Shown: positions 26,710 through 37,315 of the stretch, piece after piece
Layout: each line of letters opens with the position of its first letter
How positions within the stretch are numbered: position 1 is the stretch's first letter
Assembly (NCBI RefSeq): GCF_011493005.1
Contig: NZ_CP049156.1
Location: forward strand, 372,001-436,000
DNA: 64,000 nucleotides
Source: Caballeronia sp. SBC1
GTDB taxonomy: Bacteria; Pseudomonadota; Gammaproteobacteria; Burkholderiales; Burkholderiaceae
Direction: 5' to 3'
Notes under the pieces: generated by a model
The model's input: the letters and a program-made list of their open reading frames with translations, nothing else
Databases searched by the model: none
What the model was told of the DNA's origin: nothing
Position numbers and translations under genes: made by a program

Positions 26710-28574
26710 AGGTCGTTCACCTGGAATCGTTTGAGCGTTTTCAACAATGTGTCGTTGCCGGGTTCGAGCTTCTGTGCCTGACGCCATGTATTGCGCGCCT
26801 GGTCCTGCTGCCCCGACTTCCATTGCACTTCGCCGAGATGAGCGCCAATTTCGGCATTCGGCTGAAGATCGTACGCTTTCTTCAGGATGGTGGCGGCTTC
26901 CGCATCATTGCCCATCCGATACTTCGCCCAGCCGAGGCTGTCCATGATGAACGCGTCATTCGGCGCAAGTTCCACCGCCTTCTCGATCAGCTTTTCCGCC
27001 TCGTCCAGCCGCTCGTTGCGGTCGACGAGCGAATAGCCGAGCGCGTTATATGCCTGCGCATTGTCCGGCTGCTCTTTCATCAGCTTGCGCAACTGCGCTT
27101 CCATGGTGTCGTAATGGCCGTTCTTCTCGGCCGCCATGGCATAGTCGTAGGCAATGTCCGGGTCATCGGGGAATGCCGTGGATGCCTTCGCCAACGCAGC
27201 TTCCGCCTCTGGATAACGCTGCGCCTGGAAGAGGATCGCGGCGTCCGTGCGCGCGAGCAGCGCCAGGTCGCGAGGATCCGATGTCTGCAGGCTGCCCAGC
27301 AACTGGCGCGCTTCGTCGACCTTGCCGTGCGAGGCGAGGATCTGCGCGCGCGTGACCTGTGCCGGCAGATACTGCTGGCTCGCACGCGGAATCTTGTCGA
27401 GCCACTGGTTCGCGGCCGCGTCGTCTTTCTTCTCCAGCGACAACTGCGCGAGATAGATATAAGCCTGCCCCGGATCGGCGCCCGGCGTGCTTTCAGCGGC
27501 CGCCGCGTATTGCTTCAGGTAATCCTGCGCCTTGTCCGGCTGTTTCTTCTGAATGTTGATCAGCGCGAGCGCCATCAGCGGCGTCAGATCTTTCGAATCA
27601 TTCTTGCGCATGATTTCGAACTGCTTCTGGGCGTCGTCGAGACGATCCGACGACAGATACAGTTGCGCCAGCGCAAGCCGCGCGTCGTGCGACTTCGGAT
27701 CCTTCTCCAGGTACTTCTCGAACGAAGCAATACCTTCGTTGCGTTCGTTCGGCCCCATGCGCGCAAGCGCCAACGCAGCAGGCAAGTAGTCGGGCTTCAA
27801 TTTCAGCGCTTGTTCAAGCGATGCCTTCGCGCCCGGCTGGTCGTCGGCGGCAATTTCCTGCCGGGCAATTGCCAACTGCGTTTCCGGCCGGTCCAGATCG
27901 TTCTTGACCAGATCCTTCAGCACATTCAACCCGCCTACGCGATTCGGTCCGCGCGAAAGCAGGATTTGCAGCGAAAGGATTGCGTCACCACGTTGCTCGG
28001 CAGGTATTTTCGCGAGCTCGGTCGTGAGGATCGGCTTGGCGTCGTCGGGCTTGCCGGAGAGGATCAGCAGCGACGCGCTCAACTGCGCCGCGCGTTCCGA
28101 ATTCGGTGAGAACTGCTGCCAGAGTTGGACGGCCGTCAGCGCGTCGTTGGGACTTTGTGCGGCAATCGCAATCTCGGTCGCGCGCTGCGCGAAGCGTGGA
28201 TCGTGCGTGTCGCGAGCGAGGGCGAGATAAGTTTGATAGGCCGGCGCTGCCTGATTGCGTTGCAACGCGACCTCCGCCGCGAGCACCTGGAACACGATCT
28301 GGCTGGACGCAGCGACATTCGGCAAGTCCTGTACTTCCTTGCCCGTGGGCGGCGCGGTGATCAGGTCCGCTGCACTGATGGCGGACTGGTCGTCGTCAGA
28401 CGCTGGAAGTTGCGCGGGGTCCTGCGCGTAGGCAGGCGCAAGCGCAAACGCTGCCACCGCGAGCGCCACCGCGGCCGCGAGTTTGCTCGGGTAGACCGGC
28501 TTACCGCGTGTAGCGCTCGTTCGAGCGGTCGCTGCACGCTGCTTCGAAAACAACTTTACGAAGGACAAGTTCAT
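26706..28574 (-). CDS. periplasmic/outer-membrane TPR repeat protein
   Basis: A 622-residue exported protein made almost wholly of tetratricopeptide repeats. It has a signal peptide (hydrophobic run, cleavage after APAYA) and then about twelve TPR-like helical pairs. Examples are AGNALGYSLVDRNERLDEAEKLIE-like segments (AYNALGYSLVDRNERL is clear) and DSLGWAKYRMGNDAEAATIL near the C-terminus. Such proteins mediate protein-protein contacts. Its tight coupling to lolB suggests a role in envelope assembly or lipoprotein sorting, but this is inference. It is divergent from mutM. Confidence 0.88.
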   Translation of the reverse strand: MNLSFVKLFSKQRAATARTSATRGKPVYPSKLAAAVALAVAAFALAPAYAQDPAQLPASDDDQSAISAADLITAPPTGKEVQDLPNVAASSQIVFQVLAAEVALQRNQAAPAYQTYLALARDTHDPRFAQRATEIAIAAQSPNDALTAVQLWQQFSPNSERAAQLSASLLILSGKPDDAKPILTTELAKIPAEQRGDAILSLQILLSRGPNRVGGLNVLKDLVKNDLDRPETQLAIARQEIAADDQPGAKASLEQALKLKPDYLPAALALARMGPNERNEGIASFEKYLEKDPKSHDARLALAQLYLSSDRLDDAQKQFEIMRKNDSKDLTPLMALALINIQKKQPDKAQDYLKQYAAAAESTPGADPGQAYIYLAQLSLEKKDDAAANQWLDKIPRASQQYLPAQVTRAQILASHGKVDEARQLLGSLQTSDPRDLALLARTDAAILFQAQRYPEAEAALAKASTAFPDDPDIAYDYAMAAEKNGHYDTMEAQLRKLMKEQPDNAQAYNALGYSLVDRNERLDEAEKLIEKAVELAPNDAFIMDSLGWAKYRMGNDAEAATILKKAYDLQPNAEIGAHLGEVQWKSGQQDQARNTWRQAQKLEPGNDTLLKTLKRFQVNDL

Positions 28575-28659
28575 GGAAATCCGATCAATGTTTCAGTCGA
28601 TTGTAACGCGCTCGCTACAATACGCGCACATCCCACAGCAAGTTACAGACCAGTAAAAC

Positions 28660-29490
28660 ATGCCAGAGTTGCCGGAAGTCGAAGTAACCCGACGCGGGAT
28701 CGAACCGTTCGTCGCCGGACGCCGGGTTGAGCGTGTCGATGTCCGTACACCGGCGCTGCGCTGGCCAATTCCGCCGCATCTCGCAAAGACGATGAAGGCG
28801 CTGAAAATCGAAAAAGTCGAGCGGCGCGGCAAGTACCTGTTGTTCGAAACCTCCGAAGGTTGGCTGATCGTGCATCTGGGCATGACCGGGACGCTGCGGG
28901 TATTGCGTAACGTGCCGCGGCCGCCGGATGCGGCGAAGCATGATCATATCGACCTGATCTTCGATGATTTCATTTTGCGCTTTCGCGATCCGCGGCGCTT
29001 TGGCGCAGTCCTCTGGCATTCGCGCGCAGATGGCGACGTGCTCGACCATCCGCTGCTGGCAGGCCTGGGCGTGGAGCCATTCACTCCAGAGTTTTCCGGC
29101 GCGCTGATGTACCGGCAAACGCGGGGGCGCAAGGTGTCCGTCAAGCAGGCGTTGCTCGCGGGCACGATGGTCGTCGGCGTGGGCAACATCTATGCGTCCG
29201 AGAGCCTGTTTCGCGCCGGCATACGGCCCACGGTCGCTGCCGGGCGCGTCTCGCTCGTGCGCTACGATCTCCTCGCCGACGCCGTGCGTACAACGCTTGC
29301 CGCAGCGATCGAAAAGGGCGGCAGCACGTTGCGCGATTTCGTGGGCAGCAACGGCGAATCGGGCTATTTCCAGCTCGATTATTTCGTCTATGATCGCGCG
29401 GGTTTGCCGTGCCATGTTTGCGGAACGGCCATCAAACAAATCGTGCAAGGCCAGCGATCCACGTACTTTTGCCCGCGCTGCCAGCGCTAG
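28660..29490 (+). CDS. mutM: formamidopyrimidine-DNA glycosylase
   Basis: Excises 8-oxoguanine from DNA. The catalytic N-terminus [16 protein letters not shown] (Pro after Met removal, then Glu), the H2TH region ([16 protein letters not shown]) and the C-terminal zinc finger [10 protein letters not shown] ... CPRCQR are all present. It is 276 residues. MutY begins five bases after its stop, so the two halves of the 8-oxoguanine defence are co-transcribed. Confidence 0.97.
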   Translation: MPELPEVEVTRRGIEPFVAGRRVERVDVRTPALRWPIPPHLAKTMKALKIEKVERRGKYLLFETSEGWLIVHLGMTGTLRVLRNVPRPPDAAKHDHIDLIFDDFILRFRDPRRFGAVLWHSRADGDVLDHPLLAGLGVEPFTPEFSGALMYRQTRGRKVSVKQALLAGTMVVGVGNIYASESLFRAGIRPTVAAGRVSLVRYDLLADAVRTTLAAAIEKGGSTLRDFVGSNGESGYFQLDYFVYDRAGLPCHVCGTAIKQIVQGQRSTYFCPRCQR

Positions 29491-29494
29491 CTCC

Positions 29495-30553
29495 ATGCTC
29501 CAGCTCACTGACTTCTCCACGCGCCTGATCGCGTGGCAACGTGTTCACGGCCGTCACGACCTGCCGTGGCAAAACACGCGCGATGCCTATCGGATCTGGT
29601 TGTCCGAAATCATGTTGCAGCAGACGCAGGTATCGACTGTGATTCCGTACTACGCGCGTTTTCTCGACCGTTTCCCCGACGTCAACGCGCTCGCCGCCGC
29701 GCCGCTCGACGACGTCATGGCGCTCTGGGCTGGCCTCGGCTACTACTCGCGCGCGCGAAATTTGCATCAATGCGCGTGCGTTGTATCGATGGAGCATGGC
29801 GGCGAGTTTCCCCGCGGTGTAGATGAGTTGGCTGAACTGCCGGGTATCGGGCGTTCGACGGCGGCGGCTATTGCGTCGTTCGCGTTCGGCGCCCGCGCGA
29901 CCATCCTCGATGGCAACGTGAAGCGGGTGCTCGCGCGGGTGTTTGGTATCGACGGATTTCCGGGCGAAAAGCGCGTGGAAAACACGATGTGGACACTCGC
30001 CGAATCGCTGCTTCCCGACGCTGCGCACAAGGACGAAGTCACCGCGTACACGCAAGGTTTGATGGATCTCGGCGCAACGCTGTGCGTGCGTGGCAAGCCG
30101 GATTGCGCGCGCTGCCCGTTTGCCGCCGATTGCGTGGCGAACGTGACCGGACGGCAAAAGGAATTGCCCGCGTCGCGCCCAAAAAAGACGGTGCCGACGC
30201 GCAAGACCTGGATGTTGGTGTTGCAGGACGGGGATAGCGTCCTGCTTGAGAAGCGTCCGCCGACGGGCATCTGGGGCGGTCTATGGAGCCTGCCGGAAGC
30301 AGAGAATGAAGACGCGCTCGCGGCAGTCTCACATAGCTTTGGCGGGTCGGCCGAGCTTCAGCGGTTGAGTCCCTTCACGCACACGTTCACGCATTTCAAG
30401 CTGGATATTGAGCCGCGTCTCGGGCGGGCGACCGGTGTGCCCGACGCTGCTGATAACCGGACCGTGTGGGCGCCGCTTGCGAATATCGATGCGTACGGCG
30501 TGCCTGCGCCAGTCCGCAAACTGCTTGATGCGCTGCAGGGTTCGCTGATTTGA
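29495..30553 (+). CDS. mutY: adenine DNA glycosylase
   Basis: Removes adenine mispaired with 8-oxoguanine. The HhH-GPD domain shows SEIMLQQTQVSTVIPYY (catalytic Glu) and ELPGIGRSTAAAIASFAF followed by ILDGNVKRVLAR (catalytic Asp). The iron-sulfur loop has C-x6-C-x2-C-x5-C (CVRGKPDCARCPFAADC), and a C-terminal NUDT1-like domain recognises 8-oxoG. The ATG at 29495 gives 352 residues; an open frame upstream overlaps mutM and is not coding. Confidence 0.96.
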   Translation: MLQLTDFSTRLIAWQRVHGRHDLPWQNTRDAYRIWLSEIMLQQTQVSTVIPYYARFLDRFPDVNALAAAPLDDVMALWAGLGYYSRARNLHQCACVVSMEHGGEFPRGVDELAELPGIGRSTAAAIASFAFGARATILDGNVKRVLARVFGIDGFPGEKRVENTMWTLAESLLPDAAHKDEVTAYTQGLMDLGATLCVRGKPDCARCPFAADCVANVTGRQKELPASRPKKTVPTRKTWMLVLQDGDSVLLEKRPPTGIWGGLWSLPEAENEDALAAVSHSFGGSAELQRLSPFTHTFTHFKLDIEPRLGRATGVPDAADNRTVWAPLANIDAYGVPAPVRKLLDALQGSLI

Positions 30554-30576
30554 TATGACGCGCTTCTAAAGCCGCT

Positions 30577-31209
30577 TCAAAGTAGTTGATGCTGCTGCAT
30601 ATAGTGATGCACGACATCGATTCGCGCGGCCGCGTCTTCAAGCTCCATCAGCTTTTGCCGGGCGCGCATGGGGATCGGCAGGATCTCGGATAAACGGTTG
30701 GATACCCACGTCGGATCGTCGAGAAGGAAGGGCTCGGTGAATGGCAGGTCCTTCGGCTCGCGCGCTTTGATTGCATCGATGATCCGCTCCAGCACTTCCG
30801 CGCACGCACCGAACTTCAGCAACGCTTCCGCGTCGTCCATCGGCGTGTCGTCGCCAATGGTTTCCGCTACGCCCACGAGCAAATTGCTCGGCTCCACACG
30901 ATGCGACAACAGTCGAAACCGTGTCGTGCCGCGCGCCTGCACCAACAACATGCCAAACGTGTCCACGTCGCACTGCGTGATCTCGGCCAGGCAACCGATG
31001 TTCTCAGGCACCGACGGGTCCCCCGGCGACGCGATCTCATTACCGCTCTTCAACAAGCACACGCCGAACGGCGTGCCTTCGCGCAAGCACGCACGCGCCA
31101 TATCGAGATAGCGGGCTTCGAAGATTTTCAGGGGAAGGTGGCCGCCCGGAAACAACACGGTATGCAGCGGAAACAACGGCAGTTCGGCGAGAAGGGGATT
31201 GGTCGACAT
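30577..31209 (-). CDS. LON substrate-binding domain protein
   Basis: A 210-residue stand-alone LON N-terminal domain without ATPase or protease parts. Family segments are LPLFPLHTVLFPGGHLPLKIFE and GCLAEITQCDVDTFGMLLVQARG. The ATG at 31209 begins MSTNPLLAELPLFPL; the longer open frame has no ribosome-binding site. It is the last gene after rapZ. The function is not known; proteins of this type may bind unfolded substrates or partners. Confidence 0.88.
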   Translation of the reverse strand: MSTNPLLAELPLFPLHTVLFPGGHLPLKIFEARYLDMARACLREGTPFGVCLLKSGNEIASPGDPSVPENIGCLAEITQCDVDTFGMLLVQARGTTRFRLLSHRVEPSNLLVGVAETIGDDTPMDDAEALLKFGACAEVLERIIDAIKAREPKDLPFTEPFLLDDPTWVSNRLSEILPIPMRARQKLMELEDAAARIDVVHHYMQQHQLL

Positions 31210-31243
31210 CGCGCGCTTCTTTAAAAAGGCCGCCCGAAGGCGA

Positions 31244-32140
31244 TCAGGTTTGCATGGGCGCGACGTGTCCATCCACATCGATGGGCGCGTCGCGATGCCG
31301 CACAATCACATTAGCCTTGTCCCCGAAGCGCGCGGCGAGCGCCTGGGCGATGAATACAGAGCGATGCTGGCCGCCCGTGCAGCCGATAGCCACCGTCAGG
31401 TAACTACGGTTGTCGTCACGAAATTGCGGCAGCCATTTGGCGATGAACGTGCCCACGTCGTCAATCATCTGGTGGACCATCGGCTGGGCGGACAAAAAGT
31501 CGATAACGGGCTGGTCCAGGCCCGTCAGCGGTCGCAGTTCGTGGTCGTAGTAGGGATTCGGGAGCGTACGGACATCGAAGACGAAATCAGCGTCGAGCGG
31601 CACGCCGCGCTTGAATCCGAACGACTCGAACATCAGCGTGAGCCCGGCCGTTTCCTGCTCTATAAAACTTTTCACCCACGCGCGCAACACGTTCGCCCGC
31701 AGGTTGCTTGTGTCGATCTGATGGCCGAATTCGGCGAGTCCCGAGACGAGCTCGCGTTCACGTTCGATCGCTTCACCCAGCGACGTCAGGACGCCCACGT
31801 CGGCATCGTGACCCGGCGAACCCGACAACGGATGGCGGCGGCGGGTCTCGGAAAAGCGCTGGATCAGCGACTGCGTACTGGCGTTGAGAAACAGTACCCG
31901 CAGGTCGAACGCTTGCGACAGGTCCTTGATGATGGCAGGCACTTCGTCGAGCGAGCGGCTCGAACGTGCGTCGATAGCAACGGCCAGACGCGGCTGCCCC
32001 TGACTGCTGAGATACGCCGCGAGCTCGGGCAGGAAGCGCGGCGGCAGGTTGTCGACGCAGTAGTAGCCGGCGTCTTCGAGCGCGTTCAGGGCGACAGATT
32101 TGCCGGAGCCGGAAATACCGGTAATCAGAATGATGCGCAT
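31244..32140 (-). CDS. rapZ: RNase adapter protein / nucleotide-binding protein RapZ
   Basis: In E. coli RapZ directs RNase E to the small RNA GlmZ and so controls glucosamine-6-phosphate synthase. The 298-residue protein has the Walker A loop [18 protein letters not shown], the DNLPP segment and the C-terminal [15 protein letters not shown] region. The ATG at 32140 matches the family start. It follows hprK and ptsN, the phosphotransferase genes with which it is usually grouped. Confidence 0.95.
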   Translation of the reverse strand: MRIILITGISGSGKSVALNALEDAGYYCVDNLPPRFLPELAAYLSSQGQPRLAVAIDARSSRSLDEVPAIIKDLSQAFDLRVLFLNASTQSLIQRFSETRRRHPLSGSPGHDADVGVLTSLGEAIERERELVSGLAEFGHQIDTSNLRANVLRAWVKSFIEQETAGLTLMFESFGFKRGVPLDADFVFDVRTLPNPYYDHELRPLTGLDQPVIDFLSAQPMVHQMIDDVGTFIAKWLPQFRDDNRSYLTVAIGCTGGQHRSVFIAQALAARFGDKANVIVRHRDAPIDVDGHVAPMQT

Positions 32141-32233
32141 GAATAGGGACTCGTTCGCTCGAAGCAAAATACGCAAAAAGTTCGGGTCCTGGCGGCTGGG
32201 TGCTAGAGCCGCCGGCCTCACCAGCTCAATCGT

Positions 32234-33202
32234 TCAGATCAGCTTGCCGGGGAACTGGCTCTCGGGGTCCTGCATCGCAAGGCGCTGACGATCCATGAAG
32301 TCGCGGAGGGTATCGATACCCCGCAGTTGCAGGATCGTGTTGCGCACCGCCGCTTCCACCAGCACCGCCAGATTTCGGCCTGCAGCCACCTGGATAGTGA
32401 CCTTGCTGATCGGCAAACCGAGCACGTCGACCGCCTGGCTTTCCAGTGGCAGCCGCTGAAATTCACCGTCTGGACGACGCACAAGCTGAACGATCAGCTT
32501 GAGTTTCATTTTCCGCCGAACGGCGGTTTCCCCAAAGATGGTCTTGATATCCAGCAGGCCGAGGCCGCGGACTTCCAGCAGGTTTTGCAGCAGCGGCGGG
32601 CATCGCCCTTCGACAAAATCCGGACCGAGGCGCACGAAGTCTACGGCGTCGTCAGCGACAAGACCGTGACCGCGGCTGATCAACTCGAGCCCGAGTTCGC
32701 TTTTGCCGAGACCGGAGTCGCCGGTCAGTAGCACGCCCATGCCGAGGATGTCGAGGAACACGCCGTGCAGCGTGGCGCGCGGAGCAAGAATCCGCGACAT
32801 ATAGAGGCGCAGGCTGTCGATCACCGCGGCCGCGGACATGCGCGTGGTAAAGAGCGGGGTGGACGAGCGAGTGCAGCGCAGAACCAGTTCCGGGGGCGCG
32901 CCGACCTCGCCCGCAACCACCAGGAACGGTGGTTCCAGCGCGATCAGTTCAGCCATGTTGCGCGACCGGTCTTCGTCGGACTGACGCTGGTAGTAGTTGA
33001 TCTCGGCGTCGCCGAGTACCTGGATACGGTTGGGGTGAATCAGGTTCAAGTGCCCGACGAGATCGGCGCTGGACGTTGCATTGGCGACCGTTTCAGTCGA
33101 AAAGCCACGCTCCCAGCCTTCGTGACCCGTCAGCCAGCTGAGTTTCAGCGCGGCTGCGTTGTCGTCGAAAATGCTCTGGGCGTTGATGCTGGACGTATCC
33201 AT
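32234..33202 (-). CDS. hprK: HPr kinase/phosphorylase
   Basis: Phosphorylates and dephosphorylates a serine of HPr or NPr. The Walker A segment is [19 protein letters not shown], followed by LVADDAVDF. The family signature is [21 protein letters not shown]. The ATG at 33202 gives 322 residues. The neighbours ptsN and rapZ indicate the nitrogen PTS regulatory branch. No HPr gene is visible in the window apart from any domain fused to the truncated protein at the left edge. Confidence 0.95.
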   Translation of the reverse strand: MDTSSINAQSIFDDNAAALKLSWLTGHEGWERGFSTETVANATSSADLVGHLNLIHPNRIQVLGDAEINYYQRQSDEDRSRNMAELIALEPPFLVVAGEVGAPPELVLRCTRSSTPLFTTRMSAAAVIDSLRLYMSRILAPRATLHGVFLDILGMGVLLTGDSGLGKSELGLELISRGHGLVADDAVDFVRLGPDFVEGRCPPLLQNLLEVRGLGLLDIKTIFGETAVRRKMKLKLIVQLVRRPDGEFQRLPLESQAVDVLGLPISKVTIQVAAGRNLAVLVEAAVRNTILQLRGIDTLRDFMDRQRLAMQDPESQFPGKLI

Positions 33203-33400
33203 GAGGGCCGGAACTCCGAGAGAGGCCGCGAGCATGGGGCAATTGAAGAGCCGGATTTGGTCTCTTCAATGCTCCGCTCAATAGGACTGATTGTGCGCTA
33301 GAAGGGCCGGCGGCGCGAGAGGGCCGTTCGGCCTGGTCTCACGCCGGGTCGGCTCAACTCCCCGGCTTCAAGTCCAGCACGAGGTCTGGCTCGGGAGAGC

Positions 33401-33856
33401 TCAGGGCTGCCATTGCGTGAGCACCTGATACAGTGCCTCACGGTTTTCTTCAGTATTCAGGCGTTCGCGTGCATCCCGGTCGGAAAGCAGTTGGGCTATT
33501 TCCGAGAGGATTTCGAGGTGCTGTTGCGTGGCCTGCTCGGGAACAAGCAGAAAGATCAGCAGCGACACGGGTTGCCCGTCCGGCGACTCAAAAGCAATTG
33601 GCTCAGCCAGGCGCACGAAGGCGGCGAGCGGATGCTTCAGGCCCTTGATGCGTCCGTGGGGAATGGCCACACCTTCGCCGAGACCGGTCGAGCCAAGGCG
33701 CTCGCGCGCAAAGAGATTGTCGGTGACGATACTGCGGCCAATGCCGTTCTGGTTCTCGAAGATCAGGCCCGCTTGCTCGAATACACGTTTCTTGCTGGTG
33801 ACGGACAGTCCGAGGACGACATTTTCGAGGGGAAGAAATTTGGCTAAACGATTCAT
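33401..33856 (-). CDS. ptsN: nitrogen-PTS IIA component PtsN
   Basis: A phosphocarrier of the regulatory PTS that controls potassium, nitrogen and envelope processes rather than sugar uptake. The phosphorylated histidine is in GLGEGVAIPHGRIKGLKHP. It is 151 residues from the ATG at 33856 (MNRLAKFLPLENVV). It lies between hpf and hprK. Confidence 0.94.
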   Translation of the reverse strand: MNRLAKFLPLENVVLGLSVTSKKRVFEQAGLIFENQNGIGRSIVTDNLFARERLGSTGLGEGVAIPHGRIKGLKHPLAAFVRLAEPIAFESPDGQPVSLLIFLLVPEQATQQHLEILSEIAQLLSDRDARERLNTEENREALYQVLTQWQP

Positions 33857-34309
33857 GTTGGCAGGCAGATGCGTGGCCTGAATTCTCCTCATCGTGGCGG
33901 CTGCAGAACCTGCACGAAACGCTCACGGCGATTTTGGTAAGGAATGCGCGGGAGATCAAAGTCTCGCTTCACTCCGATTAACAACCCCGGTACCCGGTAC
34001 TAACCTCGGTACTAACCGGACCATTATAGAACAGCGCAATCAGCGATGGTGCGGCGCGCCATACGCTGGATACGTTTGTTACGCATAACGCAACGCTTGC
34101 TGTTTTGCTCCAACTCACCGCGGTTGTTGCAAAAAACTGCCCGAAACCGGTGGTGACAAAAAAAGCCGCCTGCTTTCAGGCGGCTCGTGCCGACTATCGG
34201 ACTGATGGGCTCCGGCCAACATGGTTCCGGAATCCGGCGCATCGAAAAAACCTCCAGCCGATGCGCCGTTCAACCCATTTGAATCATTCCTCTAACCGTT
34301 CACAGTACC
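33857..34309 (-). other. hpf-ptsN intergenic region with terminator and hairpins
   Basis: This 453-bp gap holds no gene. Read on the minus strand it begins with a ten-base-pair hairpin (CGGCGCATCG/CGATGCGCCG, 34268-34235) just after hpf. A strong intrinsic terminator follows at 34185-34157, and then about 300 bp that must carry a promoter for ptsN-hprK-rapZ. Confidence 0.6.
34157..34185 (-). terminator. intrinsic terminator after hpf
   Basis: On the minus strand AGCCGCCTG pairs with CAGGCGGCT around a four-base loop and runs into seven T. It separates rpoN-hpf from ptsN-hprK-rapZ, which are often drawn as one operon. Confidence 0.9.
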
Positions 34310-34669
34310 TTACGGCGCCGGAACTTCGCTTTCCTGCGGTTCGTGTCCGTACTTCATTGTGGCGTGTGCGTGGCCCTGGATCTTGTCCTTGTGGCGAAGC
34401 ACCTGCCTGTCCAGCTTGTCGACCATCAGGTCGATGGCCGCGTACATATCAACGTCACAACTCTCGATGAAAATGTCCTTGCCCTTCAGATGCAGGTTGA
34501 TTTCGACCTTTTGCCGCTTGTCCTTTTCCCTATGATTGTCGACCGAGAGGACCACACTGCCATCGATCACCTGATCGAAATGCCGAAGCACTCTATCCAG
34601 TTTGGTGATCACATATTCTCGCAACGCAGGCGTCAATTCGAGATGGTGTCCACTGATCTGCAGATTCAT
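34310..34669 (-). CDS. hpf: ribosome hibernation promoting factor (short form)
   Basis: Binds the 30S subunit in slow growth and leads to inactive 100S ribosome dimers. The ATG at 34669, preceded by GGAG, gives 119 residues beginning [20 protein letters not shown]. The basic [19 protein letters not shown] segment and [16 protein letters not shown] are typical. It lies downstream of rpoN as in many proteobacteria. A weak GC hairpin sits at the rpoN stop (34820-34842). Confidence 0.94.
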   Translation of the reverse strand: MNLQISGHHLELTPALREYVITKLDRVLRHFDQVIDGSVVLSVDNHREKDKRQKVEINLHLKGKDIFIESCDVDMYAAIDLMVDKLDRQVLRHKDKIQGHAHATMKYGHEPQESEVPAP

Positions 34670-34841
34670 AGTTGCTCTCCAAGCTAATGGCCGCCTGGTC
34701 GTTATCACGCTGCTCAAACCGGTCGCTGCTTGCCCGTTCGTGCTCATTCAATTGAACGGCGGAACGGATCGGGACGCATCGGCCGGCTCGTTCGCGCTTT
34801 CGCGACGCGGCCGGTAAAGGCCCGCCGCAACATGCAGCGGG

Positions 34842-36368
34842 CTACAGAGACTTTCGCAAGTTCACTGCCGGAATTTTCAGAGCTTCGCGATATTTGGCGA
34901 CCGTACGGCGCGCGACCACGAATCCCTGTTCTGCCAGCAACTCTGCGATGCGGCTGTCTGAAAGAGGAGATTTTGAGTCTTCGGCTCCTATCAGTTGCTT
35001 GATGAGTGCCCGGATCGCCGTGGACGATGCCGCGCCACCCGTGTCGGTTGAAACGTGCGATCCGAAGAAGTACTTAAATTCCAGCGTCCCGAACGGGGTC
35101 AGCATGTACTTACCGGTTGTCACACGTGAGACAGTGGATTCGTGTAAACCCAGCGTATCAGCAATCTCCCTCAAAACCAAGGGCCGCATTGCAATTTCGC
35201 CATGCGCAAAAAAGTTCTTTTGACGCTCCACAATGGCCTGCGCAACGCGAAGAATCGTCTCGAATCTTTGTTGAATATTCTTGATCAGCCAGCGCGCTTC
35301 CTGCAGCTGCTGACGCAACGAACCACTGCCCGGGTCGCCGCGATTGTTGCGCAAAATATTCGCGTAGAGGTGATTGATGCGAAGCCTTGGCACGATTTCC
35401 GGATTCAATTCTGCCGTCCAGCCGCTGGACATCTTGCGCACCAGGATGTCAGGAACGACGTAGTCAGCTTCGCTCTTTCCGAACACGGCGCCGGGGAACG
35501 GTTCCAGAGAGCGGATCAGCAAATGGGCGTCGCGCAGTGCGTCGTCCGAGGCTTTGAGCTGCTTGCGCAAACGCGTGAAATCGCGTGCCGCGAGCAGTTC
35601 CAGATGGTGCATCACAATATCGAGCGCCAGGGTACGAATAGGCGTTGGTTCAAGCCGTAACAACTGCAGCTTCAGGCATTCGGATGCCGAACGGCCGCCC
35701 ACTCCCGGCGGATCGAAACTCTGCAGCAACGCGAGCGCCGCGCTCAGTTCGTCGACATCGACTTCCAGTTCATCCGGCAGATCCGCCTTCACTTCCTCGA
35801 GCGACGACGTGAGGTAACCGTCTTCATCGAGCGATTCGATCAGGAATGTGATCAGCGCACGGTCGCGCTGATTCGCCTTCGTCATGCGCAGTTGCGACGC
35901 CAGGTGATCGCGCAGGGTAGTGGTGGATTCGTGGATTTGCAGCGGCGGCAGGTCGTCGTCGTCCGAACCGCTATTCGAGCGGCCGTAATCTTCCAGATTC
36001 CACGAGCTCGAATCCGGTCCGTTGTCCGACGAACTCATGCCGTTGTATTCGTCTACGCCCTGGGGCTCACCGTTTTCGGAACGGTCAGTCGTGCTCGTGC
36101 TGCTGCTCGACGACGTGCCGTTGCTCATCATGGAATCGGGTGCGTTCACCGATGCCCCCGCCGAGGTGATCAGCGAGCCGTCCGCCGCCACGCGTAGCGG
36201 GCTGGTGGTCCAGTCGTCCTCGTTCTCGAGCAGCGGATTTTGCGCGACAGCCATCGCGACTTCCTGCTGCAACTCAAGCGTCGACAGCTGCAGCAGCCGG
36301 ATGGACTGCTGCAGTTGTGGGGTCAGCGCAAGATGCTGCGACAGGCGAAGTTGGAGGCTGGCTTTCAT
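34842..36368 (-). CDS. rpoN: RNA polymerase sigma-54 factor
   Basis: The sigma factor for -24/-12 promoters that need enhancer-binding activators. The Gln-rich activator-interacting region I ([21 protein letters not shown]) opens the protein. An acidic/Ser-rich region II follows (about residues 55-145). The core-binding domain and helix-turn-helix end in the RpoN box [12 protein letters not shown]. It is 508 residues. It follows lptB but is separated from it by a terminator. Confidence 0.97.
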   Translation of the reverse strand: MKASLQLRLSQHLALTPQLQQSIRLLQLSTLELQQEVAMAVAQNPLLENEDDWTTSPLRVAADGSLITSAGASVNAPDSMMSNGTSSSSSTSTTDRSENGEPQGVDEYNGMSSSDNGPDSSSWNLEDYGRSNSGSDDDDLPPLQIHESTTTLRDHLASQLRMTKANQRDRALITFLIESLDEDGYLTSSLEEVKADLPDELEVDVDELSAALALLQSFDPPGVGGRSASECLKLQLLRLEPTPIRTLALDIVMHHLELLAARDFTRLRKQLKASDDALRDAHLLIRSLEPFPGAVFGKSEADYVVPDILVRKMSSGWTAELNPEIVPRLRINHLYANILRNNRGDPGSGSLRQQLQEARWLIKNIQQRFETILRVAQAIVERQKNFFAHGEIAMRPLVLREIADTLGLHESTVSRVTTGKYMLTPFGTLEFKYFFGSHVSTDTGGAASSTAIRALIKQLIGAEDSKSPLSDSRIAELLAEQGFVVARRTVAKYREALKIPAVNLRKSL

Positions 36369-36428
36369 GGCAAGGTTTTAATCATTGTAGAGAGTTTGCC
36401 ACGGGCGCGACACCTCGCGGGGATCGAC

Positions 36429-36458
36429 CAAAAACAAGTGCCGCCTCGCGGGCGGCAC
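36429..36458 (-). terminator. intrinsic terminator between lptB and rpoN
   Basis: On the minus strand GTGCCGCC pairs with GGCGGCAC around a five-base loop and is followed by TTGTTTTTGG. It lies about 75 bp after the lptB stop, so the kdsD-kdsC-lptCAB transcript likely ends here, at least partly, before rpoN. Confidence 0.75.
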
Positions 36459-36532
36459 GTAAGATTTGCTGGCGGCGCGGGACGCCGTCCTCAGCGGTGT
36501 TGCAAGGGCCGAAAGACGCTTGGCCCCCGCCG

Positions 36533-37315
36533 TCACATGCGGAAATGTTCGCCGAGATAAACGCGCCGCACGCTCTCATTTTCGATGATATCGCTTGGCG
36601 CGCCCGCTGCGAGCACGCTGCCGTCGCTGATGATGTACGCATGATCGCAGATGCCGAGCGTCTCGCGCACGTTGTGGTCCGTGATCAGCACGCCAATGTT
36701 GCGCTGCTTCAGGAACTTCACAATTTTCTGGATTTCGAGCACGGCGATTGGGTCGACGCCGGCAAACGGTTCGTCCAGCAGGATAAACGCCGGATTGGTC
36801 GCGAGTGCGCGGGCAATTTCCACCCGCCGCCGTTCGCCGCCCGAGAGCGACAAAGCCGGGTTTTCACGTAGATGCGCGATCTGAAGTTCGTCCAGCAACG
36901 CTTCCGCGCGATCCGTAATGCCCTGTTTGGAGAGCGGCTTTTCGTTCTCGTCCGTCTGCAGTTCAAGCACAGCACGAATGTTCTGCTCGACGGTGAGCTT
37001 GCGGAACACGGACGCTTCCTGCGGCAAATACGAGAGCCCGAGACGCGCACGCTTGTGAATGGGCAGCAGGCTGATCGACGTGCCGTCGAGCAGGATTTCG
37101 CCTGCGTCCAGCGGCACCAGCCCGACGATCATATAGAACGACGTTGTCTTGCCTGCGCCGTTTGGTCCGAGCAATCCGACGACTTCGCCGCTTTTCACGT
37201 CGAGCGAGACGTCTTTCACGACCGTGCGCGAGCCGTAGCGTTTTTTCAGGTTGCGGACGGTGAGCGAACTGCTCGTGCCGGCCGGCTTACGGTGAGGCAT
37301 GGCGGGCGAATTCAC
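36533..37315 (-). CDS. lptB: LPS export ABC transporter ATPase
   Basis: The ATPase that drives extraction of lipopolysaccharide from the inner membrane with LptFG. Walker A is [19 protein letters not shown], the signature is [15 protein letters not shown], and Walker B is [12 protein letters not shown]. The likely start is GTG at 37315, overlapping the lptA stop by four bases. An ATG at 37300 is an alternative that would shorten the protein by five residues. It is 260 residues from the GTG. Confidence 0.95.
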   Translation of the reverse strand: MNSPAMPHRKPAGTSSSLTVRNLKKRYGSRTVVKDVSLDVKSGEVVGLLGPNGAGKTTSFYMIVGLVPLDAGEILLDGTSISLLPIHKRARLGLSYLPQEASVFRKLTVEQNIRAVLELQTDENEKPLSKQGITDRAEALLDELQIAHLRENPALSLSGGERRRVEIARALATNPAFILLDEPFAGVDPIAVLEIQKIVKFLKQRNIGVLITDHNVRETLGICDHAYIISDGSVLAAGAPSDIIENESVRRVYLGEHFRM

